Origin: Actinomycetes bacterium
Lineage (GTDB): Bacteria > Actinomycetota > Coriobacteriia > Anaerosomatales > Anaerosomataceae
Assembly (NCBI GenBank): GCA_022839745.1
Contig: JALHJB010000002.1
Location: 62,001-126,000 of the forward strand
Reading direction: 5' to 3'
Length of the DNA: 64,000 nt
Part shown: positions 8,741-16,468 of the stretch, one piece after another
How positions within the stretch are numbered: the first letter of the stretch is position 1
Layout of the letters: each line of letters begins with the position of its first letter
Position numbers and translations under genes: made by a program
The notes under the pieces: generated by a model
Databases searched by the model: none
Seen by the model: only the letters and a program-made list of their open reading frames with translations
Told to the model about the DNA's origin: nothing

Positions 8741-9523
8741 ATGAGACTCACGCCGCTCGATATCCACCAGAAGGAGTTCAACCACGCGCTCCGTGGTTAC
8801 AACGAAGTCGAGGTCGACGAGTTCCTCGACCAGGTCGCCGATGAGCTCGAACGTCTCTTCAAGGAGAACATCGATCTCTCGGAGAAGATCGACGGACTCG
8901 AGCTCAAGGTGCGCGAGTACCAGGACATGGAGCGCACGCTGCACAACACCCTCCTCTCGGCTCAGAAGTCGGCCGACGAGATCGCGCAGAAGGCACAGCG
9001 CGAGGCAGACTCCGTGCTCAAGGAGGCCGAGGTCAAGGCCAAGGAGATCATCCACGACGCGCTTACGAGCAAGCAGCGCGCGACCGCTGATCTTGGCCGC
9101 ATCAAGCAGGCCGAAGAGGAGTTCCGCGCCACGTTCAAGGCGCTTCTCGAGCGTCACCTGCGCGCCATCGATGAAGTGGCTGTGCCTGAAGACGTGAATC
9201 TTCTGGTGGGCAGGGCGGGAGAGGAGACACTGCTCGACGCCGACGTTGAGCGCCCGGCTCCTGCCAGGGCCGTGCAGCCGTTCGCCCCCGCGATCGAGGA
9301 CAAGCGTCCCCAGCCGACAAAGGCTCCGGTGGAGGTTCCCGCGCCGGCGAGCATGCGCGAGCCCGCGCGCGAGGAACCGCCCTCGAGCGGATTCGTTGCG
9401 GCCCTCCACCTCGGGGATCTCGACGAAGACGTGCTCGACCCGGACGCCACGGTCGAGTTCAACGTGTCCGAGTTCGGCTTTGGCGAGCGCGAGGACGACA
9501 CGGATATCGAGGAGATCGACTAG
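8741..9523 (+). CDS. divIVA: DivIVA/Wag31-like polar growth and division protein
   Basis: A coiled-coil scaffold that recognises curved membrane at poles and septa (260 residues). The N-terminal membrane-binding domain is clear: MRLTPLDIHQKEFNHALRGY followed by NEVEVDEFLDQVADEL. A long heptad-rich coiled coil covers about 30-150. The C-terminal 100 residues are a Pro/Ala-rich and then acidic low-complexity tail. Its place after yggT is standard for actinobacteria and Firmicutes. Confidence 0.95.
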   Translation: MRLTPLDIHQKEFNHALRGYNEVEVDEFLDQVADELERLFKENIDLSEKIDGLELKVREYQDMERTLHNTLLSAQKSADEIAQKAQREADSVLKEAEVKAKEIIHDALTSKQRATADLGRIKQAEEEFRATFKALLERHLRAIDEVAVPEDVNLLVGRAGEETLLDADVERPAPARAVQPFAPAIEDKRPQPTKAPVEVPAPASMREPAREEPPSSGFVAALHLGDLDEDVLDPDATVEFNVSEFGFGEREDDTDIEEID

Positions 9524-9534
9524 GCCCTCACGCC

Positions 9535-9810
9535 ATGCGTATCGCACTTCATGTCACCCCCAGGTCAGGTCGCGACGAGGTCGCGGGTTGGCGTGGGGGT
9601 GAACTGTCGGTGAAGGTCACCGTGGCGCCCGAAGGCGGCAAGGCCAACACCGCGGTGTGTGCGCTGATCGCGCGAGCGCTCAGGGTGCCCAAGAGCGCCG
9701 TGAGCGTGGTGCGGGGTGAGACGAGCCGGCATAAGCAGGTCGAGGTGACCGGGGTCACGGAAGCGGATGTGCGGCGTGTCTTCGGCGATCCACCGATGGA
9801 CCCGGAGTGA
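9535..9810 (+). CDS. DUF167 (YggU) family protein
   Basis: A 91-residue protein of the small DUF167/YggU family, which has an alpha/beta fold and no established function. The family pattern VTPRSGRDEVAGW, then VKVTVAPEGGKANTAV and VVRGETSRHKQVEV, is complete. It follows divIVA by 11 bp. Confidence 0.93.
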   Translation: MRIALHVTPRSGRDEVAGWRGGELSVKVTVAPEGGKANTAVCALIARALRVPKSAVSVVRGETSRHKQVEVTGVTEADVRRVFGDPPMDPE

Positions 9811-9817
9811 GGCATCC

Positions 9818-10633
9818 GTGAAGCTGCCATCGCTTCGAGTGCGCAAGCGGGGAGCGGTACCCAACGCGCGAAAGACGCGGCCGCTGCGTGCGCCGGTGCG
9901 TCTGCCGGTGCGTGTGGCGCGCGAGGACGCCGCGCCCGTTCGGCCGGATGCGCCGGAGGTCACCGTCCGAAGCGACAGCCTCACGATCCACGCTCGCTCC
10001 GCCGCCACTCCCGGTTGGCGCGTGGCGGCATACGTGTACGGCATCCCCTGGCTCGTGCTGGTGGCGCTGACGAGCCTCTGGTATCTCATCTGGGGGATGC
10101 CGGGGAGCTTCTTCGTGCGCCTGATGCTCTGGGCGGTGCTGATGCTGCTCACCGCCGCGCTGCACGCTACCGCCGCGCTCACTCTCTGGGGCATGGCGTA
10201 CGCGCGCACCGGCACCGAGACGCTCATCGTCGATCCGAAGCGGATCACGCTGCGCCGACAGGCCGGCCGACTCCCCATCGAGCTGCACATCGTGCGGAGC
10301 ATCGTTGAGGGCGCCACGCCGCTACCGCCCTCGCACGACGGTCGGCCGCGCCCGCGCATCGAGGTGAAGTCGTGGCGCTCCGCGCTGCGGTTTGGCGCCG
10401 GTCTCACCGAGGGCGAGGCCGAGGAGTGCCTGTACGTGTTGAACGCGTTCTTCGAGCGTGAGGAGTACGTGCGCCACGCGTTGACCACGGACCGCGCGGG
10501 GGCTACCATCGCACCTACGCGGGCCGACGAGGCCGCGTGCACGGACACGGCGATGACGGGGACGAGTAGCTCCGGTAACGGCCACGAGAAGCGAGCGGGG
10601 ACAGTGAGAGCCCGCGTGGCACGGCGGATGTGA
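9818..10633 (+). CDS. Hypothetical two-helix membrane protein
   Basis: An unrecognised 271-residue protein. A basic N-terminus (MKLPSLRVRKRGAV) is followed by two strong membrane helices (about 70-90 and 95-125). A cytoplasmic alpha/beta region of PH-like appearance (ETLIVDPKRITLRRQAGRLP) and a low-complexity tail complete it. GTG 9818 was chosen because it lies 8 bp after the DUF167 stop; an earlier in-frame start would overlap that gene. The last 40 or so codons coincide with the ileS promoter and the first part of the ileS T-box leader, so the true C-terminus may not be conserved. Confidence 0.65.
   Translation: MKLPSLRVRKRGAVPNARKTRPLRAPVRLPVRVAREDAAPVRPDAPEVTVRSDSLTIHARSAATPGWRVAAYVYGIPWLVLVALTSLWYLIWGMPGSFFVRLMLWAVLMLLTAALHATAALTLWGMAYARTGTETLIVDPKRITLRRQAGRLPIELHIVRSIVEGATPLPPSHDGRPRPRIEVKSWRSALRFGAGLTEGEAEECLYVLNAFFEREEYVRHALTTDRAGATIAPTRADEAACTDTAMTGTSSSGNGHEKRAGTVRARVARRM
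10481..10509 (+). promoter_or_regulatory. Sigma-70 type promoter for the ileS T-box leader
   Basis: TTGACC (10481-10486) and TACCAT (10504-10509) are separated by exactly 17 bp, a near-consensus vegetative promoter. Transcription would start near 10516, just before the T-box leader. The promoter lies inside the 3' coding part of the upstream membrane protein gene. Confidence 0.7.
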
Positions 10634-10823
10634 AGATCACCCCAGAGCTTCGGCCCGAACGACCCGGCAGGGTCAAGTAGACGTCGACGGTCAAGCCCCC
10701 GTTACCGGGCGACCGAGTGGCGCGACCTCCAAACGAGGTGCGCAAGCTGGGTGGTACCGCGGAGTGAGACCTCTGATGAGGCGCGCTTCGTCCCAGATGA
10801 GGACGGGCGCGCTTTTCGTTTTT
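10545..10823 (+). promoter_or_regulatory. T-box riboswitch leader controlling ileS
   Basis: The leader senses uncharged tRNA-Ile and lets transcription read into ileS. The T-box motif GGGTGGTACCGCGG is at 10749-10762; its TGGT bulge would pair with the ACCA end of tRNA-Ile. A candidate isoleucine specifier ATC lies in GTGAAGATCACC (about 10630-10641). CCGGTAACGG (10572-10581) and CCGTTACCGG (10699-10708) are perfect complements and close the long stem. A Stem III-like hairpin (GCGCGACCTC with GAGGTGCGC) lies at about 10720-10744. The exact 5' boundary is inferred. Confidence 0.92.
10781..10823 (+). terminator. Intrinsic terminator of the ileS T-box
   Basis: GCGCGCTTCGTCC (10781-10793) pairs with GGACGGGCGCGC (10801-10812), followed by TTTTCGTTTTT. 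The antiterminator containing the T-box motif lies just upstream. The presence of a U-run indicates transcriptional control, unlike the translational ileS T-boxes described in mycobacteria. Confidence 0.9.
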
Positions 10824-10859
10824 GACCGATGTACGCGCGGGGAGAGGATCCGAGAGACG

Positions 10860-13637
10860 ATGGCCGAGAAGCAGGACTACAAGAGCACGATGAACCTCCC
10901 GCAGACGGAGTTCCCGATGCGCGCGAACCTGAGCACCCGGGAGCCCGAGTGGCTGCGTTTCTGGGACGAGATGGATATCTACCGGAAATCGCTTGAGGCC
11001 AACGCGGGAGGCGAGCCCTTCGTGCTGCACGACGGCCCGCCGTACGCCAATGGCCACATCCACATGGGCACGGCGTACAACAAGGTGCTCAAGGACCTCA
11101 TCGTCAAGTACAAGTCGATGCGCGGCTACTACTCGCCGTACGTTCCGGGCTGGGACTGCCACGGACAGCCCATCGAGCATCAGGTGGAGAAGAACCTCGG
11201 CCCTGAGAAGATGGCGGCCATCGGCCAGGCCAAGGTGCGCGAGCTGTGCCGCGAGTACGCGCTGAAGTTCGTGGATGTGCAGCGCGAGGAGTTCAAGCGC
11301 CTTGGCGTGCGTGGCGACTGGAACGATCCGTACCTGACCCTCAAGCCCGATTACGAGGCCGGCAACGTCGAGATCTTCAAGAAGATGTACCTCGATGGGT
11401 CGATCCACAAGGGAGCGAAGCCGATCCACTGGTGCATCCGCTGTCACACGGCGCTCGCCGAGGCCGAGATCGAGTACGCCGACGAGACCTCGGAGTCGAT
11501 CTACGTGGCCTTCGCGTTCACCGACGCGACGCCGTGGGACGCCGAGGGACCGGTCTCCGTGCTCATCTGGACCACCACGCCGTGGACGCTGCCCGCTAAC
11601 GTGGCGGTCACGCTTGCCGATGACGCCGACTACGTGGGCGTGAAGCTGGTCGACGGGCGCGTGCTCGTGATGGCCAACGAACTGGTGGAACCGGTGGCGG
11701 CGGCCGCGGAGTGGGAGGACGGCGACTACACCGTGCTCGATACCCGCGTGCGCGGGCGTGAGCTCGCGGGCCTCCACTACGCGCAGCCGATCCACGAGGG
11801 CGTGCGGGGTGTGATCATCACAGGCGACCATGTCGAGCTCTCTACCGGTACCGGCGCGGTGCACACCGCCCCCGGTCACGGCGATGACGACTACATCGTG
11901 GGCGTGAAGTTCGATCTGCCTATGGTGATGCCGGTCCTCGACGACGGTACGTTCGATGCGGGTGGCGGCCCCTTCAAGGGCCTGGGGGTCTGGGACGCCA
12001 ACCCGCGGATCATCGAGTGGCTTGGCGAGCGTGGCACGCTGATCGCCTCGTCGAAGATCGCGCACAGCTACCCGCACTGCTGGCGCTGCAAGCAACCGGT
12101 CATCTTCCGGGCCACCGAGCAGTGGTTCGTGAGCATGGACAAGACGGGGCTGCGCGACAACGCGATGAACGCGATCGACTCCGTGGAGTGGATCCCGGGG
12201 TGGAGCGTCAACCGCATGTCGTCGATGGTTTCCGACCGTCCCGACTGGTGCATCAGCCGTCAGCGTGCGTGGGGCGTGCCGATCCCGGTGTTCACCTGTG
12301 CGAAGTGCGGTGAGACCGTAGCCACCGAGGCGACGTTCGATGCGGTCATCGACCTCTTCCGCACGGAAGGCGCTGACGCGTGGTTCACCAAGACCCCCGC
12401 GGAGTACCTGCCGTCGGACACCGCGTGCCCGCGCTGTGGCGCCGGTGTGGCGGACCTCATGCCCGAGGACGATATCGTGGACGTGTGGTGGGAGTCGGGT
12501 GTATCGCACACGGCGGTGTTGGATGCGCGCGAGGAGCTACACCGTCCGGCTGAACTCTATCTTGAGGGTTCGGACCAGCACCGGGGATGGTTCCAGTCGG
12601 CGCTGCTCACCAGCGTGGGCGCCTACGGCATCGCACCGTACAAGGGCGTGCTCACACACGGGTTCATCGTGGACGGCGACGGGCGCAAGATGTCCAAGTC
12701 GCTCGGCAACACGATCTCGCCGCTCGATGTGATCGAGAAGTCGGGTGCCGACATCATCCGTCTGTGGGTGGCCTCGGCCGATTACGGTCAGGACATCAAT
12801 GTCTCGGCCGAGATCCTCGATCGCACCGGTGAGGCGTACCGGCGCATCCGCAACACATTCCGGTTCCTGCTGTCGAACCTGGACGACTACGACCCCTCGA
12901 TGGCTGTGGCGTGGGACGACATGCCCGAGCTCGACCGGTTCGCGCTCGTCCAGCTGTCGGATCTTGTCGATCGGGTCACGACGTCATACGACGACTGGCG
13001 CTTCCATCAGGTCTTCCATGCTGTGCACGGCTACTGCGTCACGGAACTCTCGTCGTTTTACCTGGACGTCATCAAGGACCGGCTGTATGCCGATGCTGCC
13101 GATTCCGCCGGTCGCCGGAGTGCCCAGACGGTCGTTGCCACGATCCTCACGGCCCTCGTGCGGCTGATCGCCCCGGTGCTCACGTTCACCACCGAGGAGG
13201 TCTGGCAGTTCATGCCTGCCGCGCTTCGTGGTGAAACCCAAAGCGTGCAGCTGGCGGGATGGCCGGAGGTGGATGTCCCGTCCGATGAGGCTGCGACGCT
13301 GCGGAGCGCCTATGACGTGCTCTTGCAGGTGCGTGACGTAGCGACCAAGGCGCTCGAAGACGCGCGCAACGCGGGTGCGGTGGGCAAGAGCCAGGAGGCG
13401 CGGCTGGTGGTTGCTGGCCCCGTGGAGGTGCTGGAGCTGCTCACCGCGCGAGAGCCGTCCGCCCTCGCTGAGATGTTCATCGTCTCCGAGGTCGTTGTAG
13501 GCGATGAGGCGCCTGAGGTCACGGTGCGTGTGGAGCACGCTTCCGGCGAGAAGTGCCCGCGGTGCTGGAACTGGCGCGAGTTGAACGACGACGGCCTGTG
13601 CGAGCGGTGTGCAGAGGTCGTGAACGCGCTCGCGTAG
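10860..13637 (+). CDS. ileS: Isoleucine-tRNA ligase
   Basis: A class Ia aminoacyl-tRNA synthetase charging tRNA-Ile (925 residues). The ATG at 10860 follows the T-box terminator and a GGAGAGG ribosome site; longer in-frame extensions would start inside the T-box. The HIGH-type signature is NGHIHMG (about 64-70) and the KMSKS loop is at about 610 (RKMSKSLGN). The editing (CP1) domain contains the TTTPWTLPANVAV segment. The C-terminus ends in a zinc knuckle, CPRCWN then CERC. It is the bacterial IleS1 type by layout. Downstream is a TraR/DksA gene, then lspA and rluD. Confidence 0.97.
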   Translation: MAEKQDYKSTMNLPQTEFPMRANLSTREPEWLRFWDEMDIYRKSLEANAGGEPFVLHDGPPYANGHIHMGTAYNKVLKDLIVKYKSMRGYYSPYVPGWDCHGQPIEHQVEKNLGPEKMAAIGQAKVRELCREYALKFVDVQREEFKRLGVRGDWNDPYLTLKPDYEAGNVEIFKKMYLDGSIHKGAKPIHWCIRCHTALAEAEIEYADETSESIYVAFAFTDATPWDAEGPVSVLIWTTTPWTLPANVAVTLADDADYVGVKLVDGRVLVMANELVEPVAAAAEWEDGDYTVLDTRVRGRELAGLHYAQPIHEGVRGVIITGDHVELSTGTGAVHTAPGHGDDDYIVGVKFDLPMVMPVLDDGTFDAGGGPFKGLGVWDANPRIIEWLGERGTLIASSKIAHSYPHCWRCKQPVIFRATEQWFVSMDKTGLRDNAMNAIDSVEWIPGWSVNRMSSMVSDRPDWCISRQRAWGVPIPVFTCAKCGETVATEATFDAVIDLFRTEGADAWFTKTPAEYLPSDTACPRCGAGVADLMPEDDIVDVWWESGVSHTAVLDAREELHRPAELYLEGSDQHRGWFQSALLTSVGAYGIAPYKGVLTHGFIVDGDGRKMSKSLGNTISPLDVIEKSGADIIRLWVASADYGQDINVSAEILDRTGEAYRRIRNTFRFLLSNLDDYDPSMAVAWDDMPELDRFALVQLSDLVDRVTTSYDDWRFHQVFHAVHGYCVTELSSFYLDVIKDRLYADAADSAGRRSAQTVVATILTALVRLIAPVLTFTTEEVWQFMPAALRGETQSVQLAGWPEVDVPSDEAATLRSAYDVLLQVRDVATKALEDARNAGAVGKSQEARLVVAGPVEVLELLTAREPSALAEMFIVSEVVVGDEAPEVTVRVEHASGEKCPRCWNWRELNDDGLCERCAEVVNALA

Positions 13638-13666
13638 GTTGGCTCCAACGGCTTGTCAGTGCTGAG

Positions 13667-13729
13667 TGGTATATACTCGATGAGATGGTCTAGCACCTCG
13701 AATCTTCCGACGCCTCCTCGCGGGAGGCG
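13667..13729 (+). promoter_or_regulatory. Extended -10 promoter and leader hairpin before the TraR/DksA gene
   Basis: TGGTATATACT at 13667-13677 looks like an extended -10 element. A hairpin CGCCTCC-TCGCG-GGAGGCG follows at 13711-13729, ahead of the ribosome site GGGAGGA. TTGTCA at 13653 is only 13 bp upstream, too close for a normal -35. The hairpin has no U-run, so it is more likely a 5' leader structure than a terminator. Confidence 0.4.
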
Positions 13730-13765
13730 CCGTGGCATCACCCCCGTACGCAGGGAGGACAGACG

Positions 13766-14131
13766 ATGAACGCAACCAGGATCTCCGCGCTTGAAGAGGT
13801 GCTCCTGGCCGAGCGCGAACGTGTGCTCGCTGAGATCGCCGAGTTTGAGCGCGAAGGACAGGAAACGCTGTCCGATGTCTCTGGTGAGAACAACTATCGC
13901 GATCACATGGCCGATCAGGGCTCCGCGACGTTCTCGCGCGAGCTCGACATGACGCTCGAGGAGCGCGCCCGCGAAAGCCTGGAGCAGATCGAGCGCGCGC
14001 TGGCCCGCATCGCCGAGGGCACGTACGGCGTGTGCGTGCGCTGTGGCGACCGGATCCCGGAGGCGCGCCTCGAGGCCGTGCCTGAGGCCGAACTGTGCAT
14101 CACCTGCAAGGAACGCGAGGAGAGCGCATAG
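13766..14131 (+). CDS. TraR/DksA family zinc finger protein
   Basis: A 121-residue DksA-like protein. The N-terminal two-thirds is a coiled coil (about 5-85) with the acidic tip region DHMADQGSATF. The C-terminal zinc finger is CVRCG-x17-CITC (about 91-115). Family members insert the coiled coil into the RNA polymerase secondary channel or act as other regulators. The position between ileS and lspA recurs in several Gram-positive groups. Its stop overlaps the lspA start by one base. Confidence 0.9.
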   Translation: MNATRISALEEVLLAERERVLAEIAEFEREGQETLSDVSGENNYRDHMADQGSATFSRELDMTLEERARESLEQIERALARIAEGTYGVCVRCGDRIPEARLEAVPEAELCITCKEREESA

Positions 14132-14700
14132 TGGCGTCGCGCCGCGGGGCACTCTTCGCCGCGATCGTGGCAGCAGTGGTCGTAGCCGATCAGGTAAGCA
14201 AGGCTGTTGTCCGCGATTCGATGGAGATGTTCGAGCAGGTGCCGGTGATCGACGGCGTCCTCTGGTTCACACGCATCCATAACACGGGCGCCGCCTTCGG
14301 CATCCTGCGTGGGCAGCAGTGGCTGCTGATCATCACCGCCGTGCTGATGCTTTCGGCGGTGGCGTACGTGATGCTTCGCGTCCGCCCCGCCAGCCCCTGG
14401 GCGAGGGTGGCGCTTGCGCTGGTGACCGGTGGCGCCATCGGCAACCTGATCGATCGAGTGGTCCTCGGCGGTGTCACGGACTTCTTCGATCTCGGCTGGT
14501 TCCCGGTCTTCAACATCGCCGATATCGCGCTCAATGTGGGCGTGGCCATCCTCGTGTTCGTCCTGCTGGTCGGCGGTGAGCACGTCCTCACGCACTGCGG
14601 GCAGGGTGCTGCCGCAGGCGACGAACAGCCGGCCGCTCGGGACGATGAGTCGCAGAGCGGGGAGGTGTCGATCACCGATGACCGAGCGTTTGACGCATAA
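14131..14700 (+). CDS. lspA: Lipoprotein signal peptidase (signal peptidase II)
   Basis: A membrane aspartyl protease that cleaves prolipoproteins such as PstS before the lipobox cysteine. GTG 14131 is the start because earlier frames overlap the zinc finger gene. Four membrane helices are visible. The family blocks are HNTGAAFGIL (50-59), GGAIGNLIDR (100-109) and VTDFFDLGWFPVFNIAD. The catalytic aspartates are likely D117 and D131. A 40-residue hydrophilic tail after helix 4 is longer than usual. The gene overlaps rluD by 23 bp. Confidence 0.95.
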   Translation: MASRRGALFAAIVAAVVVADQVSKAVVRDSMEMFEQVPVIDGVLWFTRIHNTGAAFGILRGQQWLLIITAVLMLSAVAYVMLRVRPASPWARVALALVTGGAIGNLIDRVVLGGVTDFFDLGWFPVFNIADIALNVGVAILVFVLLVGGEHVLTHCGQGAAAGDEQPAARDDESQSGEVSITDDRAFDA

Positions 14701-15676
14701 CGTCCGGGGCGATGAAGCCGGTTCGCGGCTCGACGTGCTGCTTGCGCAGGCCGAGCTCGCGCCTTCGCGCTCGGCGGCACAGAAGCTCCTCGCCGAGGGT
14801 TGCGTCCGCGTGAACGGCGAGATCGCCACCAAGCGGTACCTGGTGCGCGCTGGCGAGCGGATCGAGGTCTTCGCGCCTCTCGAGGACGAGCTCACGCTCA
14901 AGGCCGAGAAGATCCCGCTCGACATCCGCTACGAGGACGAGCACCTCATCGTGCTCTCGAAGCCCGCGGGACTCGTGGTGCATCCTGCGCGGGGGCACTC
15001 CTCGGGTACGTTGGTGCACGCGCTGCTCGCCCACACCGGCGACCTCGGCACACAGGCGGGGGAGGAGCGCCCCGGCATCGTGCACCGTCTCGACAAGGAC
15101 ACCTCCGGTCTGATGATGGTAGCCAAGACCGACGAGACGCAGGTCGCGCTCTCCGAGGCGCTCAAGATCCGTTCGGTGGAGCGCCGGTACGTCACGCTCG
15201 TGCACGGCTACATCGCGCCCGACAGCGGCATCATCGACGCGCCTCTGGCCCGCCATGCCAAGGACCGCATGCGCATGGCGGTGAGCGACCACCCGGATGC
15301 CAAGCAGTCGGTGACCACCTTCCGCGTGCTCGAGCGGTTCATGGCCGGAACGCACGACGACGGCTACACACTAGTGGAGTGCAAGCTGTACACGGGCCGG
15401 ACGCACCAGATCCGCGTGCACATGCAGTACATCAAGCATCCCGTAGTGGGGGATCCGATGTATGGCCGCAACCGTCCAAAGGCCGACCTCGGCCTGGATC
15501 GGCAGTTCCTGCACGCGTATCGCATCGCCTTTGAGCATCCCGTAACGGGCGCGCCGATCGACCTGCTCGATCCGCTGCCGGAAGACCTCGCGCGCCGCCT
15601 GAGGGCGCTCGAGCCCGAGTCGATGGGGCGCACCGAGGCGGGCGATGAGGTCATCCGGCTCGTTGTGCCGGGGTAG
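14678..15676 (+). CDS. rluD: RluD/RluA family pseudouridine synthase
   Basis: Isomerises uridines in large-subunit rRNA (332 residues). An S4 RNA-binding domain occupies about 15-75 (SRLDVLLAQAELAPSRSAAQ). The catalytic domain has the RluA signature VHRLDKDTSGLMMVAK with the essential Asp. ATG 14678 lies inside the 3' end of lspA, with GGAGG about 13 bases upstream. An lspA-rluD pair is a common bacterial arrangement. Which uridines are modified cannot be told from the sequence. Confidence 0.94.
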   Translation: MTERLTHNVRGDEAGSRLDVLLAQAELAPSRSAAQKLLAEGCVRVNGEIATKRYLVRAGERIEVFAPLEDELTLKAEKIPLDIRYEDEHLIVLSKPAGLVVHPARGHSSGTLVHALLAHTGDLGTQAGEERPGIVHRLDKDTSGLMMVAKTDETQVALSEALKIRSVERRYVTLVHGYIAPDSGIIDAPLARHAKDRMRMAVSDHPDAKQSVTTFRVLERFMAGTHDDGYTLVECKLYTGRTHQIRVHMQYIKHPVVGDPMYGRNRPKADLGLDRQFLHAYRIAFEHPVTGAPIDLLDPLPEDLARRLRALEPESMGRTEAGDEVIRLVVPG

Positions 15677-15679
15677 ACG

Positions 15680-15732
15680 CCTCCACACGACCTCCACAAG
15701 TGCTGCGCGCAGTGCGCGCACGGGGGTACTAT
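15680..15732 (+). promoter_or_regulatory. Promoter with 11-bp-period direct repeat before the response regulator
   Basis: CCTCCACA occurs at 15680-15687 and again at 15691-15698, an 11-bp period typical of OmpR/PhoB-type tandem binding sites. A -10 hexamer TACTAT follows at 15727-15732 without a good -35. The repeats end about 28 bp upstream of the -10, where an activator could replace the missing -35 contact. A second repeat, TGCGCGCA-G-TGCGCGCA, lies just downstream (about 15704-15720). Confidence 0.5.
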
Positions 15733-15760
15733 CCTGGCGTACGATCCCGAAGGAGGCATG

Positions 15761-16468
15761 ATGACCGTCGAGACCCGCAGGATACTCATCGTCGAGGACG
15801 AGGCGCAGACTAGGTCTGTGGTCGAGGCTTACCTTGAGCGTGAGGGCTACTGGGTCACCGCGGTGGGCGACGGGGAGCGGGCGCTCCAGGCGTTCGAGTC
15901 GCATCGCTACGACGGCGTCGTTCTCGACCTCAACCTCCCCGGTCTGCCGGGTGAGGAGGTCTGTCGCCGTATCCGCGACGTGTCCGACGTGCCGATCATC
16001 ATGCTCACCGCCAAAGGGGCCGAGGAGGAACGCATCGCCGGTCTCGACCTGGGCGCCGACGACTACCTGGTGAAGCCGTTCTCGCCGCGCGAGCTGGTGG
16101 CGCGATTGCGCGCACTGCTCAGGCGCGCGAAGTCGGAGACCGAGCCGCAGCGCTCCCGCGTGGCGTACGGACCGCTCGAGATCGATCTCGCCGGCCATAA
16201 GGTGTTCGTGGATGGCGGCGAGGTGGATCTGACCGCAAGCGAATACAAGCTCCTCACCACGCTGTCGCGCTATCCGGGCCGCGTCTACTCGCGCATGGAG
16301 CTCGTGGAGAAGGTACTTGGCTATGACTTCGAGGGGTACGAGCGCGCGATCGACTCGCACATCAAGAACCTTCGGGCCAAGCTTGATGACGACCCGAAGG
16401 AGCCGCGGTTCGTCCATACCGTGTTCGGCGTGGGGTACCGATTCGAGCCTCCGGTCTCAGAGCAGTGA
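15761..16468 (+). CDS. OmpR/PhoB-type response regulator
   Basis: A transcription factor of 235 residues. The receiver domain (about 6-120) has acidic pocket E12/D13, phosphoacceptor D56 (VVLDLNLPG), switch Thr in MLTAK and Lys 105 (LVKPFSP). A winged-helix Trans_reg_C domain follows (about 140-232; LTASEYKLLTTL and HIKNLRAKLDDD). The RBS AGGAGG favours ATG 15761 over ATG 15758. The gene overlaps its partner kinase by 4 bp. The stimulus is unknown. A PhoB/PhoR role is possible because a pst operon is 10 kb upstream, but there is no direct evidence. Confidence 0.93.
   Translation: MTVETRRILIVEDEAQTRSVVEAYLEREGYWVTAVGDGERALQAFESHRYDGVVLDLNLPGLPGEEVCRRIRDVSDVPIIMLTAKGAEEERIAGLDLGADDYLVKPFSPRELVARLRALLRRAKSETEPQRSRVAYGPLEIDLAGHKVFVDGGEVDLTASEYKLLTTLSRYPGRVYSRMELVEKVLGYDFEGYERAIDSHIKNLRAKLDDDPKEPRFVHTVFGVGYRFEPPVSEQ

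Noticed and set aside
10515..12509. A 664-codon minus-strand frame opposite ileS
   Set aside because: Codon composition is that of an antisense shadow; ileS on the plus strand has all its catalytic motifs.
15677..15757. A PHO box before the two-component genes
   Set aside because: The direct repeats have the right period but not a PHO-box-like sequence, so no phosphate assignment is made.
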